This document shows, piece after piece, positions 30,334 to 42,206 of a DNA stretch of 64,000 nucleotides. The stretch's first letter is position 1. Each line of letters starts with the position of its first letter. This DNA is from Borreliella yangtzensis (GTDB taxonomy: Bacteria; Spirochaetota; Spirochaetia; Borreliales; Borreliaceae). Position numbers and translations under genes: made by a program. Location: positions 405,036-469,035 of the forward strand of contig NZ_JACHFG010000001.1 in NCBI RefSeq assembly GCF_014201775.1. Reading direction: 5' to 3'. The notes under the pieces were generated by a model that did not search any database, was not told where the DNA came from, and was given only the letters and a program-made list of their open reading frames with translations.

Positions 30334-33163
30334 GCTCATATTTAAAAATATTGCTTCATATAAAGGGGAGCATGAATTAAATTTCGATACGCTTTTTTTA
30401 AGGCAATCAGGTATTTTTTTGATTTCTGGTAATACTGGATCAGGTAAAAGTACTATTTTAGATTGCATAACTTTAGCGCTATATGCTCGTGTTTATAGAC
30501 TTGGAAAAAAAATTGTAGATGTTATATCAAAAGGTGAGACTAGTGCTTATGTTAAATTAACATTTACTATTTCTGAAAGGATTTATGAATCTTTTGTTGA
30601 GCTTAATGTAAAAAATATAGAGACCCCTAAGAGTATGCTGCTTAGTTGTTTTTTTGATAATAGGATTATTGAGGGCCGAACTGATGTTTTAGAGTATATT
30701 AAAAGTCTTTGTAGATTGGACTTTAATCAATTTTGTCAAACTGTAATTTTGCCACAAGGTAATTTCCAAGAATTTTTAACATCAACCCCTAAAGAGAAAG
30801 CCGCAATAATTGATAATATTTTTAATTTGAAAAAATATGATAATTTGGAATTCTATTTAAAAAGTGACTTTGAGCGTACAAAGTTTAATATAGATAAATT
30901 ATTAAATTCTGAATCTTATGAAAAATCAATTCTTGATTATGATGAGAGGGAGTATAAATCCCTTAAGGATTATTTAGATTTAATTGATATTGATCAATTA
31001 GAAATTGATCTTAAAAATATTAAAAGAGCCATTTCTTTATGTAATAAGGCAATAGTGTCTAATGAGAGATATTTAGGTTTAGAAATTGAATTATCTTCTT
31101 TAGAAAATCAATTGTCTTTTCAGATTGAATATCAAGATTCTTTAGAGATAGATTATGCTCTTCAAAAGAAATTAAAAGAAAATTTGGATTTGGATCGAAA
31201 AATTTATTTATGTTCGGATTTTTGGAATTTAAAAAATCTTGTTGTTATGCAAGGCGAATTATTTAATGATAACAGATTACTTGATTTAGAACTTTCAAAA
31301 GTGATAAATAATTTAAAAGAAATTGAAGATTTAGATAGTAATAATTTTAATTTTAATTATGTTAAAGAGCTTTATAATAAAAATTGCAATATTTTTAATT
31401 TGAAGTTTGTTGAGAATGATTATCAAAGCTTGCTTTTAAGGAAAAATAGTCTTGAAGATGAAAAAAAAGAATTATTGAAGTCTCAAATTAAAAAAAATGA
31501 TGAGATTAAAAGTATTTCGTCTGAAAAATCTAATTTTAATTTTGACAAGTATGTTTACTATCAAGCATTGAAATTGCTTAAAACTTTTAACGATGAGTTG
31601 ATTTCAAAATATAAAGATAAGTTAGAATTTTTATTAAAATCCGCTGGCAAAGAAAGTTTTGATGAAAGTAAAGAAAAAAATATTAAAATTAATTTGTATA
31701 AAGAGCTGTTGAAGTGCCTGGATGATAAAAATTTTTCTATTGAGAATGATAAAAAGAAACTAAAATATATTGAAATTGAATATAAAAATTATCAACATAA
31801 AGATAAATTAACAGTTTGTAGTTTAAAAGAGCTTTATGTTTTAAATTCAAAACTTCATTTATTACAAAATCAAATTGATGAGCTTAAATATCAGCTATCT
31901 TGTATGCAAGAAGAAATATCTAAACAAAAAATTAATGCTTTGGAGTTTGAAAAAAATAATGCTGAAATTTTAAGATTGATTGGAAAAAATTTATTTGATA
32001 AATACATAAATTATTTTGATAGAGAAAAAATTTTAGCATTTGAGAATAAATTGAAAAAGCTTGAACAATTCAAGATTAAGAAAAAAGATTTAAAAATTGA
32101 GATTTCTTTAAAAGATAAAAAGTTTAATCAAAATCTTTTAAAGATCAAAGGTTTATCATTAAAACTTAATTTAAATTTAAGTTTTAATGACTATTCTTCT
32201 TTAGAAAGAGAGTTTAACGTTATTTTGGCTAGGCAGAAAAGTATAGAAAATGAATGGAATACGCTTGTTTTGAATCTTAAAAATTTAGAAGATTTAAAAA
32301 TTAAAACCGAAACTCAAATTAAATTTATAAAGGAATCTATATTAACTTTAAAGTCGAGGTTAAATGAAGAGCAAAATAGTTTTATTAATATAGTTTCAAC
32401 TTTAAAAAATGTTTTTTGTAGTTCATTTTCTTTTGAGTCAGAAATTGTTTTAGAACACATTAATAAGAATAGTCTACGCTTCTTGCAACAATTGAGCTTG
32501 TCAATTAGTTCTAAGCTTGAATTTTTATCTAGAGGGTTAGAAAAGTATAAAATAAAGTTTTTAAATTTTCAAGCTCTTCAAAAAAAGATTGATCAACAAA
32601 AAATTAATTTAGAGATGCTAAGAGAAGAATTAAATCTTGCTAAAGAAAGGAAAGATAAGTTAGATGTTTTAAGGAAGGTGGTTGTTAGATCATCTGGATT
32701 AAAATATTATGTTCAAACTTTTTTGATTAATGATATTTTAAGACTGGCAAATGAGAAGTATTTAAGGTGGATTTTTCCTGATTTTGAGCTTAAAACTAAC
32801 AAAGAGAGCAAGGAGTTTGATTTCTTAATTGAAGACAAAAAAGATGTTAATAAAATAAGAACGGTAAAAACTTTGTCTGGGGGTGAGAAATTTCTTGTAT
32901 CTTTAGCTTTGTCTTTGGCGTTATCTGATAAAATAAGAGATAGTGAGCTGAAAATAGAAGCTTTTTTCCTAGATGAAGGGTTTGGGAATCTTGATGAGGA
33001 TACTTTGGCTCAAGTTATGCCTAAGCTTTCTAAGTTTCAAATAATGACCGGACGGCAAATTGGCATAATTTCTCATGTATCTTATTTGAAGGAGATGATT
33101 AAAGCACAAATAGTTATAAACAAGATTTCTAAAATTTCTTATATTACTATGGAAAATTTATGA
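30320..33163 (+). CDS. sbcC: Exonuclease subunit SbcC (SMC-like ATPase)
   Basis: SbcC is the Rad50-like partner of SbcD. The 947-residue product has an N-terminal Walker A ([15 protein letters not shown]), a Q-loop region ([16 protein letters not shown]), and ~600 residues of Lys/Leu/Glu-rich coiled coil. The ABC signature is [17 protein letters not shown] and Walker B is [13 protein letters not shown] do not see the CxxC zinc hook in the middle of the coiled coil, which may be divergent. The ATG overlaps the sbcD stop region, so the two subunits are translationally coupled. Confidence 0.95.
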   Translation: MRINKLIFKNIASYKGEHELNFDTLFLRQSGIFLISGNTGSGKSTILDCITLALYARVYRLGKKIVDVISKGETSAYVKLTFTISERIYESFVELNVKNIETPKSMLLSCFFDNRIIEGRTDVLEYIKSLCRLDFNQFCQTVILPQGNFQEFLTSTPKEKAAIIDNIFNLKKYDNLEFYLKSDFERTKFNIDKLLNSESYEKSILDYDEREYKSLKDYLDLIDIDQLEIDLKNIKRAISLCNKAIVSNERYLGLEIELSSLENQLSFQIEYQDSLEIDYALQKKLKENLDLDRKIYLCSDFWNLKNLVVMQGELFNDNRLLDLELSKVINNLKEIEDLDSNNFNFNYVKELYNKNCNIFNLKFVENDYQSLLLRKNSLEDEKKELLKSQIKKNDEIKSISSEKSNFNFDKYVYYQALKLLKTFNDELISKYKDKLEFLLKSAGKESFDESKEKNIKINLYKELLKCLDDKNFSIENDKKKLKYIEIEYKNYQHKDKLTVCSLKELYVLNSKLHLLQNQIDELKYQLSCMQEEISKQKINALEFEKNNAEILRLIGKNLFDKYINYFDREKILAFENKLKKLEQFKIKKKDLKIEISLKDKKFNQNLLKIKGLSLKLNLNLSFNDYSSLEREFNVILARQKSIENEWNTLVLNLKNLEDLKIKTETQIKFIKESILTLKSRLNEEQNSFINIVSTLKNVFCSSFSFESEIVLEHINKNSLRFLQQLSLSISSKLEFLSRGLEKYKIKFLNFQALQKKIDQQKINLEMLREELNLAKERKDKLDVLRKVVVRSSGLKYYVQTFLINDILRLANEKYLRWIFPDFELKTNKESKEFDFLIEDKKDVNKIRTVKTLSGGEKFLVSLALSLALSDKIRDSELKIEAFFLDEGFGNLDEDTLAQVMPKLSKFQIMTGRQIGIISHVSYLKEMIKAQIVINKISKISYITMENL

Positions 33164-33196
33164 TCATTTATGTAGAATTAGATTTTAAGGATAAAT

Positions 33197-34114
33197 ATGA
33201 AACGTTATTTAGCAATTGATGTTGGTGGAACTAGTACTAAGTATTCGCTAGCAGATTCAAGCGGTGGTTTTTTTGATAAAAATGAAATAAGTACAGGTGC
33301 TACTTCTGACGAACAAGTAAATATTTTAGTTAATCTTATTAATTCTTACAAAGAATCAAGCGATATAGCTGGGGTTGCAATTTGTATTCCTGGGTTTGTT
33401 GATCTTCAGGGAAATGTTATTAGAGTAAATGCTATTTCTGGCTTTGTTAATTATCCTTTAAAAGAAAAATTAGAATCTTTAACTGGAATAAATGTAGAGA
33501 TTGAGAATGATGCTAATTGTGTAGCTTTAGCAGAAAAATTTAAGGGAAATGCTGTTGGTTCTAATGATTTTATTGCTATAACTCTTGGCACAGGAATTGG
33601 TGCTGGAATTTTTACAAATGGTAAACTTTTGAGAGGAAATTCTTTTATGTCTGGAGAGGTCGGGTTTATGATTACTAGAGGCATTAGCAATAATATTCCT
33701 TTTAATTGTAGATGGGAATCCATTTCTTCTGTTTTAGCCTTAAGAAAAAGAGTCGCTATGCGCTTAGAAAAGCCTTTAAAGGAGGTTTCAGGAGAATATG
33801 TTTTTGATCTTGCTGAGAATGGAAATATTCATGCCAAAAATGAAGTTGACAGATTTTTTGAGAATTTATCATTTGGCATTTTTAACTTAACTTTTATTTT
33901 AAATCCTGAAAAAATTTTGATTGGAGGAGGAATAAGTGCAAGGCCTGATCTAATAGATAGAATATATGAAAAATTAGAAAATTTATGGTCTTTAGAAATG
34001 GCTTTTATTAATGATAATAATATAAAAAATCTTGTAACACTTGAGCCTACTAAATTTAATAATGAATCTGGTAAAATTGGAGCTTTATATCATTATTTTA
34101 CTTGCAAAAAGTAA
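33197..34114 (+). CDS. ROK-family sugar kinase-like protein
   Basis: The 305-residue product is a ROK protein (glucokinase, N-acetylhexosamine kinase or repressor family). It has the ATP motif AIDVGGTSTKYSLAD, the catalytic ENDANCVALAEKF with its Asp, and LGTGIGAGIFTNGKLLRG. There is no N-terminal DNA-binding domain, so a kinase is likelier than a XylR-type repressor despite older annotations. The usual ROK zinc motif CxCGxxGC is missing: the corresponding region reads ISNNIPFNCRWESI. AAGGATAA lies just before the ATG. The sugar substrate cannot be deduced. Confidence 0.87.
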   Translation: MKRYLAIDVGGTSTKYSLADSSGGFFDKNEISTGATSDEQVNILVNLINSYKESSDIAGVAICIPGFVDLQGNVIRVNAISGFVNYPLKEKLESLTGINVEIENDANCVALAEKFKGNAVGSNDFIAITLGTGIGAGIFTNGKLLRGNSFMSGEVGFMITRGISNNIPFNCRWESISSVLALRKRVAMRLEKPLKEVSGEYVFDLAENGNIHAKNEVDRFFENLSFGIFNLTFILNPEKILIGGGISARPDLIDRIYEKLENLWSLEMAFINDNNIKNLVTLEPTKFNNESGKIGALYHYFTCKK

Positions 34115-34147
34115 AATAATGTCTTTTTTTAGGGGTTGATAAGAATT

Positions 34148-34975
34148 TTAAGTTTGAATATTTGAAGCTAATTTTGCTATAAGTTTTTCAACACTAGATT
34201 TTTGAATATTAAATTCTATTTCTACTGTGTTTGAGTCTTTTATTGTGGCTTTTATGTGACTTGATATTGTTAAATTAGTTGTGCCCGCAAAGACAGTTGG
34301 AAGTAGCTTTTTTGACAATACTTTTACTATTGATGGGTTGGTTGTTTTAATCAAAGATTTGAAAATATATTCATTTTTATTTAGACTGTTTATAGATAGG
34401 GTTCCACTGCTAAAGGGGATTAAATTTTTACTACTTGCTATTTGATCTGTAAGCAGTAATGCTGAATCTTGTACCCAAAAAAACATTTCATTTTTTTCTA
34501 TTTCTTTATTATATTTTGTTGTTAGTATATTGCTGTTTTTTAAGGTTTTGTCTTTTTGGGTTATTGTAATACTGGTCCTAGCTCTGTTTGGGGTAATGTA
34601 TATGTTTGAATTTTTGAGTTTCCATTTGGGATTTGTAAGTATATTGCCTATTGATTCTGTATTTCTATTTTTATGAATTCCCCAAAAAATATCTTTTGGG
34701 AAATTACCCATTAATAGTAGAGCAAAGTCATTATTTTCTTTTTTATAGCTAAAGTATAAATCGCTTATAAGTCCCAGAATGGATTTATATTTAGGACTTA
34801 AGGAGTTGTAAATAGATCTATTTTTGATTAAATTCACATGGGCATATAAATTTGCGTCAGGCAAAAGTTCCATTAAGTGATTTAGATTTTGCTTTGGAGG
34901 GCTGTAAGGTAGACTAGTGCATCCCACCATAGTAAGGTACAAAATGGCAATTATTTTTGTTAATATTTTTAACAT
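34148..34975 (-). CDS. Putative lipoprotein of unknown function
   Basis: The 275-residue product has a leader ending in TMVGC (Cys19), a good lipobox, followed by a Pro/Gln-rich stretch. The rest is a mixed alpha/beta protein with no motif I recognise. It includes [19 protein letters not shown], which is reminiscent of proteins with extracytoplasmic sensor folds, but this is not diagnostic. Its start overlaps the ileS stop by seven bases, so it is cotranscribed with ileS. It converges on the ROK gene with a 33-base gap. Confidence 0.72.
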   Translation of the reverse strand: MLKILTKIIAILYLTMVGCTSLPYSPPKQNLNHLMELLPDANLYAHVNLIKNRSIYNSLSPKYKSILGLISDLYFSYKKENNDFALLLMGNFPKDIFWGIHKNRNTESIGNILTNPKWKLKNSNIYITPNRARTSITITQKDKTLKNSNILTTKYNKEIEKNEMFFWVQDSALLLTDQIASSKNLIPFSSGTLSINSLNKNEYIFKSLIKTTNPSIVKVLSKKLLPTVFAGTTNLTISSHIKATIKDSNTVEIEFNIQKSSVEKLIAKLASNIQT

Positions 34976-37900
34976 TTTTCAATTCCTATTATTGTGAACA
35001 TGTCATCGTTAAGGTTTATTTTTTTTTCTAACTTACCTTCGTTTGAAATGATATTTAAGGTTAATGTTTCAGTTTTAATATATTTTTCAAATTTATTTAG
35101 TATTTTTTTCAATTTTGTATTATTTTCTATGTATAAGTTGATTCTATCACTAACATCAAAATTTTTTTCTTTTCTTAAATTTTGGACTTGCCTTACAAAT
35201 TCTCTTGCAAGTCCTTCTAAGCATAATTCTTGTGTTATTAGTGAGTCTATTCCTATTGTAATGGAGTCTTCATTTATTATTTTTAAGTTATCTTTTTCTT
35301 TTCTTTCTAATATTATATCATTTAATGATAAGCAATACTTGGTATTAGCTACTTTTATTTCATAAGATATTCCATTTATTATTTTTATTATGTCTTCATT
35401 TTTTAGCTTGCTAATTTCAATAGATACCGATTTCATATCTTTGCCAAGTTTTTTTCCAAGTTCTTTAAAGTTTGCTTTTGCTTTGTAAGTTATGAGCTCC
35501 TCTTCGTTAGATTTTATTTTCATTTCTTTTGCATTTATTTCATCTAATATTATTTCTTGCATTTCTATTAGCATATTTTGTTCATTTTGATTTTTTGTGA
35601 CAATGTATATTGTACTAATAGGCATGCGTATTTTTATATTATGTAATGATCTGAGCGATCTTGCCATTGAAGTTATTTTTCTTGCAAGATTTATTTTCTC
35701 TTCAATTGTTTTATTGATGAAATTTTCATTTGCTTTTGGATAATCGTTAAGGTGTATTGATTGTTTGTCTTCATTGGTTTTTAAATTTTGATATATCTCT
35801 TCTGTTATAAATGGAATAAAAGGCGCAAGTAAAATCATTAAAGTTTTGATTGCATAATATAATGTTTCATAAGCATCATTTTTGTCTTTATCGTTTTCTG
35901 ATTTCCAAAATCTTCTTCTTGATCTTCTTATATACCAATTATTTAATTTATCTATAAATTCAAGTAAAGATTCTATTGATTTTGTTAAATTATATTTGTC
36001 TATTTCTTTATTTAGTGTGTTCTTTAGGCTTTCAATTTCGCTTATGATCCATTTGTCAAGGGTGTTGTCTTTAGCTAAGTTGGGATTTTTTTGGGGTTTG
36101 AATTTATCAATTATCGCATAAGTTGTGAAAAATGAATAAGCATTCCAAATGGGTATTATTATGTTTTTAAGAACGTCTCTTACCCCATTGTCGCTATATT
36201 TTAAATCGTCAGCCTTGACTACAGGACTCATTATTAAATAAAGTCTTAAAGCATCAGCCCCAAAGGTGTTTATTACCTTCATTGGGTCTGTATAATTTTT
36301 AAAGGATTTTGACATTTTCCTTCCATCGCCTGAAAGAACAAGACCATTTACGATTACGTTTTTGAATGCTGTGTCTTCAAAAAGAGAAGCTCCCAGGATT
36401 GTAAGAGTATAAAACCACCCTCTTGTTTGATCTAGACCTTCTGCAATAAAGTCAGCAGGAAATACATTTTTAAAATTACTTTTATTTTTGAATGGGTAAT
36501 GATTGCTTGCGTAAGGCATTGCTCCAGATTCAAACCAACAATCTAAAACCTCGCTTGTTCTGATAAACGTGCCGCCGTTTTTGCTTGACCAGGTTATTTT
36601 ATCTACGATGTCTTTGTGTAAGTCTTCGATTTTTTGACCAGACAGTTCTTCAAGCTCTTGTTTTGATCCAATGCAAATTTTTTTTCCTGTTTTTGAACAT
36701 ATCCAAATTGGAATTGGATTCCCCCAAAATCTGTTTCTGCTTATTGCCCAGTCTTTTGCATTTTCTAGCCATTTCCCAAATCTTCCTTTTTTTAAATGAG
36801 CTGGCATCCAATTAATTTTTTCATTTATTTTTAATAGTTTAGTTTTTATTTTTTCTACATTTACAAACCATGAGCTTATTGGTCTGTAAATAATTGGGCA
36901 GTTTGTTCTGTAACAAAATGGATATCTGTGCAGATAATTTTCTCTTTTGAATAAAAAATTGCGGAGTTTTAGGTTTTCTATTATTTTTTTGTCAGCATCT
37001 TTTACAAAAAGTCCTTTAAAATCTTTTACTTGATTTGTGAATTTACATTCAGCATCTAAAGGATCTATTATATCGACATTTGTGTGTTTTTTAAGTATTC
37101 TGTAGTCTTCTTCTCCATAAGGAGCAATATGAACAATTCCTGTTCCATCTTCAATTGTAACATAATCGGCTGTGTGAACCTTAAAAGCCCCTTTATCTTT
37201 TTGTTCTAAAAAGTAGTTAAAAATAGGTTCATATTCTATTCCCTCAAGCTTACTTCCTTTAAATTTTTCTATAATAGTATATGAATTTTCATTATCATAA
37301 TAACTATTAAGCCTTTTTGATCCAAGTATTAAAATCTCTTCTTTTATTTTGTCAAAAATTTTAAAATATTCTATTTCTTGTCCTACTGCAATTCCAAGAT
37401 TTGAGGGCAATGTCCAAGGGGTGGTTGTCCATGCTAGTAAGTATTCGTTTTTGCCTTTAATTTTAAATTTTATTGTTAACGATGGATCATTGACTTCTTT
37501 ATATTCTCCAAGATTCACTTCAAAGTTTGAAAGCGGAGTTGCAAGTTTTGGAGAATAGGGTAGTACATAATAGCTTTCATATATTAAACCTTTGTTGTAA
37601 AGATTTTTAAATACCCACCATACAGATTCCATGAAATTTATGTCCATAGTTTTGTAGCCTTTTTCAAAATCTACCCATCTCCCAAGCCTCAAGATTATAT
37701 TTTTCCATTCTTCTGTATATCTGAGTACTATTTTTTTGCATTCTTTGTTAAAATTTTCAATGCCATAATTTTCTATTTCGTATTTGCCAGAAATTCCCAA
37801 TTTTTTTTCTACTTCGTATTCTACGGGTAGTCCATGAGTGTCCCATCCAAAGTTTCTTTTAACATATTTACCTTGCATTGTTTGATATCTTGGAATTATG

Positions 37901-38097
37901 TCTTTTATTGTGTTTGGAACAAAATGTCCAAAATGAGGAAGTCCTGTTGCAAAAGGAGGTCCGTCATAAAATGTAAATTCTTCACATCCTTCTCTTTGTT
38001 CCATGGATTTTTCAAAGATCTTGTTGTCAGCCCAAAAATTTAATATTTTTTCTTCTATTTTAGGAAAATTTGCTTTGTTTTCTACTTTTTTAAACAT
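34969..38097 (-). CDS. ileS: Isoleucyl-tRNA synthetase, eukaryote-like type
   Basis: Charges tRNA-Ile. The 1042-residue product has the class I motifs HFGH at residues 55-58 ([14 protein letters not shown]) and KMSKS near residue 594. It also has the editing-domain region with [17 protein letters not shown] and the tryptophan-rich [19 protein letters not shown]. Length, TGLPHFGH wording and the absence of a C-terminal four-Cys zinc finger fit the eukaryote-like (type 2) IleRS clade, which includes mupirocin-tolerant enzymes. That clade assignment is from pattern memory. clpC lies 20 bases upstream in the same direction. Confidence 0.96.
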   Translation of the reverse strand: MFKKVENKANFPKIEEKILNFWADNKIFEKSMEQREGCEEFTFYDGPPFATGLPHFGHFVPNTIKDIIPRYQTMQGKYVKRNFGWDTHGLPVEYEVEKKLGISGKYEIENYGIENFNKECKKIVLRYTEEWKNIILRLGRWVDFEKGYKTMDINFMESVWWVFKNLYNKGLIYESYYVLPYSPKLATPLSNFEVNLGEYKEVNDPSLTIKFKIKGKNEYLLAWTTTPWTLPSNLGIAVGQEIEYFKIFDKIKEEILILGSKRLNSYYDNENSYTIIEKFKGSKLEGIEYEPIFNYFLEQKDKGAFKVHTADYVTIEDGTGIVHIAPYGEEDYRILKKHTNVDIIDPLDAECKFTNQVKDFKGLFVKDADKKIIENLKLRNFLFKRENYLHRYPFCYRTNCPIIYRPISSWFVNVEKIKTKLLKINEKINWMPAHLKKGRFGKWLENAKDWAISRNRFWGNPIPIWICSKTGKKICIGSKQELEELSGQKIEDLHKDIVDKITWSSKNGGTFIRTSEVLDCWFESGAMPYASNHYPFKNKSNFKNVFPADFIAEGLDQTRGWFYTLTILGASLFEDTAFKNVIVNGLVLSGDGRKMSKSFKNYTDPMKVINTFGADALRLYLIMSPVVKADDLKYSDNGVRDVLKNIIIPIWNAYSFFTTYAIIDKFKPQKNPNLAKDNTLDKWIISEIESLKNTLNKEIDKYNLTKSIESLLEFIDKLNNWYIRRSRRRFWKSENDKDKNDAYETLYYAIKTLMILLAPFIPFITEEIYQNLKTNEDKQSIHLNDYPKANENFINKTIEEKINLARKITSMARSLRSLHNIKIRMPISTIYIVTKNQNEQNMLIEMQEIILDEINAKEMKIKSNEEELITYKAKANFKELGKKLGKDMKSVSIEISKLKNEDIIKIINGISYEIKVANTKYCLSLNDIILERKEKDNLKIINEDSITIGIDSLITQELCLEGLAREFVRQVQNLRKEKNFDVSDRINLYIENNTKLKKILNKFEKYIKTETLTLNIISNEGKLEKKINLNDDMFTIIGIEKC

Positions 38098-38117
38098 ATT
38101 AATATTATAATTCTCCT

Positions 38118-40337
38118 TTATGTTATTATTATTTTTTCTTTTTCTAAATGAATGGTTATTTTATTTATGTTTTGATTTTCAGATATTTTGGTGATAATAT
38201 TTTCTTCTATTTTTTCCTTTATTGCAGCAATCACGCTTCTTGCTCCTGAATTTTTTTTATAGTATTTTGTGGTTATGAATTTGTTAACATCTTTTTGTAT
38301 TTCTATTTCAATTCCTTTAGAGTAAAATTTTGTTTTAATTGTATTTAAGTAGTTTTTGCAAATTTCTTCTATATTGTCTTTCGTAAGAACATTTAAGATA
38401 ATTTTTTTTTGAATTTTGTCTAAGAAGGACAACTTAAATCTTTTTTCAAGATCTTGATTTATTTCTTCTTTAAAATTTTTTGTTTCTGCGTTTTTTTGTT
38501 GATTTTTGTTAAACCCAATATTCTTTTCTCCAAGAAGCATTCGAGATCCAACGTTTGTAGTCATTATTATAATTGTGTTTTTAAATAGTATTTTATCTTC
38601 TTTGCTATCAATAAGTTCCCCATTTTCAAGCATTTGGTTTATTAAGTTTAATATAGAGTTGTGGGCATTTTCAATGTTTTCAAACAATAATAAAGTTTCA
38701 AATGAATGTTTTAATTTGTTTGTTAGAATTCCTCCATCGGAGTAGCCTACATATCCTGGATTTGTGCCAATTAATTTTGAAATAGAGTTTTCTTCTCTGT
38801 AATCTGACATATCTAGTTTTAATATTGAATTTTGGTCCTTAATAATTTTTTTAGATAGTTCATTAGTTAGAGTAGTTTTTCCACATCCATTTGATCCTAT
38901 TAACAATATTGAAGTTAGAGGTTTGGAATCGTCATTGAGTCCAAGTTTAGCTTTAATAATTTCTTTAATAAATTCGCTTACTGCATGTTTTTGTCCAATC
39001 ACTTTTTGATTAATTTTGTTCTCCACTTCTTTTAATTCCAAAATTTCTTCTTTTATGTTATTTGCTGTTTTAATAGATAGTATTTCATTTATTGCTTTTT
39101 GTATATCATCTGATGTTATGATATTGTTTTTTGTAAGCTCTTCCTTTTTAATTGCACCGGCAATATCTATTATATCTATTGCTTTATCTGGAAATCTTTT
39201 ATTTATTAAATATTTAGATGAAAGTTTTACTATATTTGTAAGTGCACTTTTTTCATAGATCACCCCATGGTAGTCTTCGAAATTTTTTGCAATATTTTTG
39301 ATTATTTTTAGTGTATCCTTTTCGTTTGGCTCTCTTACACTAATTGTTTGAAATCTTCTGGCGAATGCTTTGTCTTTTGAAATATATTTTCGGTATTCAT
39401 TGTAAGTAGTTGCCCCAATAATTTGTATTTCAGCCCTAGAAAGTGATGGTTTTAATATATTTGATGCATCAAGAGCTCCTTCGGAATTTCCAGCTCCTAT
39501 TAAAGTGTGTATTTCGTCAATAAATATTATTGTGTTTTTATTTTTTTCAATATACTTAATTATATTGTTTAAACGGTCTTCAAACTCGCCCCTATATTTT
39601 GTTCCCGATATTAAGTTTGAAACTTTAAGCATTAAAATTGTTTTATCTTGCAGTTTGCTACTTATTTTTTTTTGTACTATACTTGATGCAAGCCCCTCAA
39701 CTATTGCTGTTTTCCCTACCCCAGGCTCACCTATCAGCATTGCACTATTCTTGTTTCTTCTCAAGAGTATATTTGTAAGAGTTTTAATTTCTTCTTCTCT
39801 TCCAATCAGGGGATCTAATTTTTTATCTTTTGCAAGTGCTGTTAAATTTTTGACATACTTTCCGATTTCGAAGTTTTCATTTTCAAGTCGTATTTCTTCA
39901 TCAAATTCTTTGTAAGTTTCAATTAATCTTATTTTATTTTTTTCCATGTATTCCAATATATTTTGATCTTTAAAATTGAAGCTAGATTTACTTAGTTTAT
40001 ATTTTTTTAGAAGTTTTTTATTTTTTAATATTTGATAAAAAATTTCTTTTGATCCTATTAAGGATTTAGATTCAAACTCCTTTTTAGCTTCTTTTATAAG
40101 AGTAAAGATTTCTTTATTGATTTTTGGAATAATTATTTCATTTTTTTCTATTAAAATTTTTTCTAATTTATCTATTTCACAAATAGCTTCTTGTTTAATG
40201 CATTTAAGAGTTTTGGTATCTATAAATTTTATTTCAGATTTTTTGGGAGTGGTAATTATAGATACTAATAAGTGCCAAATTGAAACTTCTTTATTTTTAT
40301 TTTTTCTTGCGATTTCTTTTGAATCTATTTCTACCAA
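38118..40337 (-). CDS. clpC: ClpA/ClpC-family AAA+ unfoldase with altered second Walker B
   Basis: Hsp100 unfoldase that would feed proteins to ClpP. The 739-residue product has a divergent N-domain (1-~155). The first AAA+ module has [13 protein letters not shown] and an intact [10 protein letters not shown]. The second has Walker [11 protein letters not shown], but its Walker B reads [11 protein letters not shown] where the family has (L)xFDEIEKAH. The Asp-Glu pair has become Glu-Asn (codons 38676-38681). The ClpP-docking IGF loop (KNIGFNK) and the arginine-finger-type GARSVIAAI are present. It starts with TTG 22 bases after the phosphohexomutase stop, with no clear Shine-Dalgarno. Confidence 0.9.
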   Translation of the reverse strand: MVEIDSKEIARKNKNKEVSIWHLLVSIITTPKKSEIKFIDTKTLKCIKQEAICEIDKLEKILIEKNEIIIPKINKEIFTLIKEAKKEFESKSLIGSKEIFYQILKNKKLLKKYKLSKSSFNFKDQNILEYMEKNKIRLIETYKEFDEEIRLENENFEIGKYVKNLTALAKDKKLDPLIGREEEIKTLTNILLRRNKNSAMLIGEPGVGKTAIVEGLASSIVQKKISSKLQDKTILMLKVSNLISGTKYRGEFEDRLNNIIKYIEKNKNTIIFIDEIHTLIGAGNSEGALDASNILKPSLSRAEIQIIGATTYNEYRKYISKDKAFARRFQTISVREPNEKDTLKIIKNIAKNFEDYHGVIYEKSALTNIVKLSSKYLINKRFPDKAIDIIDIAGAIKKEELTKNNIITSDDIQKAINEILSIKTANNIKEEILELKEVENKINQKVIGQKHAVSEFIKEIIKAKLGLNDDSKPLTSILLIGSNGCGKTTLTNELSKKIIKDQNSILKLDMSDYREENSISKLIGTNPGYVGYSDGGILTNKLKHSFETLLLFENIENAHNSILNLINQMLENGELIDSKEDKILFKNTIIIMTTNVGSRMLLGEKNIGFNKNQQKNAETKNFKEEINQDLEKRFKLSFLDKIQKKIILNVLTKDNIEEICKNYLNTIKTKFYSKGIEIEIQKDVNKFITTKYYKKNSGARSVIAAIKEKIEENIITKISENQNINKITIHLEKEKIIIT

Positions 40338-40359
40338 ATTTATTAAATTTTCTGTTATG

Positions 40360-42069
40360 TTAATATTTTTTTATCTCCATCTTTATTGCATTTATTATAC
40401 CAAATATTTTATGTTTTTCTTTATATTCGAGTTTTACAGATATGTAAAATTTAATTTTTGGTTCTGTTCCAGAGGGTCTTACGGTTATTTCAATTTCGTT
40501 TTCAAGTATAAATTTTATTGCGTTTATAGGATATTTATATTCTTTGATTTCTGAAATTTCTTTTTTGAAGTTAATTTTTTTAAGAGTTTTATAGTCTAAT
40601 TTTTCAATTATTTTAATTCCTGCGAATTGCATTTTTTGTTCTTTTCTTAGCTTTAACATTATTGCTTCTCTTTGAATTTCTCCGTTAGCTCCTTCAAAGT
40701 TTTTTTCTATATTAAATTCTTCATAATATCCAAATTCTTTGTATATTTTTTCAAGATAATTTTTAATTGTTTGTTGCTTAGCTTTTAAATCAAGTACTAA
40801 AGAACAAATTCCTTTTATGGCTGAAAATGCATCTTTGTCTCTAACCGTTGTTCCTATTAGGTATCCATGACTTTCTTCACACGCAAAAGCAAATTTTTTA
40901 TTTGGTTCATTTTTTTCCATTTCATCAATTAAGCTTCCTATCCATTTAAATCCTGTGTAAGTTCTAAAAATTTGAGAACCATATTTTTTTGCAATTTTTT
41001 CTAGCATTTGTGTTGTTACAAACGATGATATTACAAATGTATTTTTGGGATTTGTTTCTTTTGAAAGTATATAATTCATTAAAATGCATGATATTTGATT
41101 CCCGTTTAAAAATATCCATTCGTTTTGGTCTTTAAATGCAATTCCTATTCTGTCAGCATCTGGATCTGTTGCAAGGGCAATGTCACAATCTTCTTTTTTT
41201 GCAAGCTCTATTACTTTAATCATTGATGTTTTTTTTTCTGGATTAGGGTATTTTATTGTTGGAAATTCAGGGTTTGGCATTATTTGACTTTTTTCCAAAA
41301 AAAGTTGTATTTTACTATTTCCAAAGAGTTTTTTTATTATGGTTCCACCGGTTCCATGTAGTGCCGTGTAGGCTATTTTTAAGTTTGTTTTTTTACTGTT
41401 CTTTTCAAAATCAGAAAATTCTTTGTTTATTGTTTTTACGTATTCTTTGTCTATTTCATTGCCGAGTTCTTTGATGATCTTTTTTTCAATGCCTTCTTTT
41501 ATGGTAATTGTCTTTATTATGTTTTTTACTTTTTGGATTTCTTTAGTTATTAATGCGTCATGAGGCGGCATCATTTGGATTCCCCCTTTCCAGTATGCTT
41601 TGTAACCATTATATTCTTTTGAATTGTGACTTGCTGTTATCATAACACCAATATCACAATCAAATTTTCTTATTGTGTAAGAAAGTTGGGGGGTGGGCCT
41701 CAATCTTTTGTATATGTATGTTTCAAAATTATTTGAGGCAAAAATTTGAGCAGCACTGTAAGCAAATTTTTTTGAAAAATATCTTGAATCATAACTTATT
41801 GCAACTTTGGGGGTTTTATTTATTTTAAGTACATAGTTACATATTCCTTGGCTTATTTTTTTTATATTATATGTGTTTATGTAGCATGTTCCAGCTCCAA
41901 TGATTCCTCTCATTCCAGCAGTGCCAAATTCTAGATCTTTGTAAAATCTGTTTAGAATTTCTGGTTCATTATTTGTTTTTTGAATTTTTATTGCTTCTTT
42001 TTGAAAATATATATCTTCTTCAAGAAGAATGTAATTTTCCAATTTTCTTTTGGCTTCTATTTTTTGCAT
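40360..42069 (-). CDS. Phosphoglucomutase/phosphomannomutase family enzyme
   Basis: Interconverts hexose 1- and 6-phosphates. The 569-residue product has the active-site serine loop TASHNSKEYNGYKAYW, the metal-binding DPDADRIGIA, the sugar-binding CEESHGYLIG, and the phosphate-binding RPSGTEPKIKFY. The length fits the PgcA/PGM2-like subgroup. Start ATG 42069 is preceded by AAGGA; the in-frame TTG at 42072 is less likely. Which sugar (glucose or mannose) is preferred is not visible. It lies upstream of clpC-ileS on the same strand, and divergent from uvrB. Confidence 0.93.
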   Translation of the reverse strand: MQKIEAKRKLENYILLEEDIYFQKEAIKIQKTNNEPEILNRFYKDLEFGTAGMRGIIGAGTCYINTYNIKKISQGICNYVLKINKTPKVAISYDSRYFSKKFAYSAAQIFASNNFETYIYKRLRPTPQLSYTIRKFDCDIGVMITASHNSKEYNGYKAYWKGGIQMMPPHDALITKEIQKVKNIIKTITIKEGIEKKIIKELGNEIDKEYVKTINKEFSDFEKNSKKTNLKIAYTALHGTGGTIIKKLFGNSKIQLFLEKSQIMPNPEFPTIKYPNPEKKTSMIKVIELAKKEDCDIALATDPDADRIGIAFKDQNEWIFLNGNQISCILMNYILSKETNPKNTFVISSFVTTQMLEKIAKKYGSQIFRTYTGFKWIGSLIDEMEKNEPNKKFAFACEESHGYLIGTTVRDKDAFSAIKGICSLVLDLKAKQQTIKNYLEKIYKEFGYYEEFNIEKNFEGANGEIQREAIMLKLRKEQKMQFAGIKIIEKLDYKTLKKINFKKEISEIKEYKYPINAIKFILENEIEITVRPSGTEPKIKFYISVKLEYKEKHKIFGIINAIKMEIKKY

Positions 42070-42206
42070 CAATTATCCTTTTTATTTTATTTTTTCAAAC
42101 AAAGATTAATTAAATTATATTGATTTATAATGAATTATATACTTGATATAGAATTTATTATTAGATAATTTATAAGAATGTATATTAAATTTTGGTCGTT
42201 AAATTA

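Noticed and set aside
39505..39915. 136-codon + strand frame opposite clpC (and 25695-26114 opposite hrpA)
   Set aside because: Hydrophobic antisense shadows typical of AT-rich coding DNA; the minus-strand frames carry all conserved motifs.
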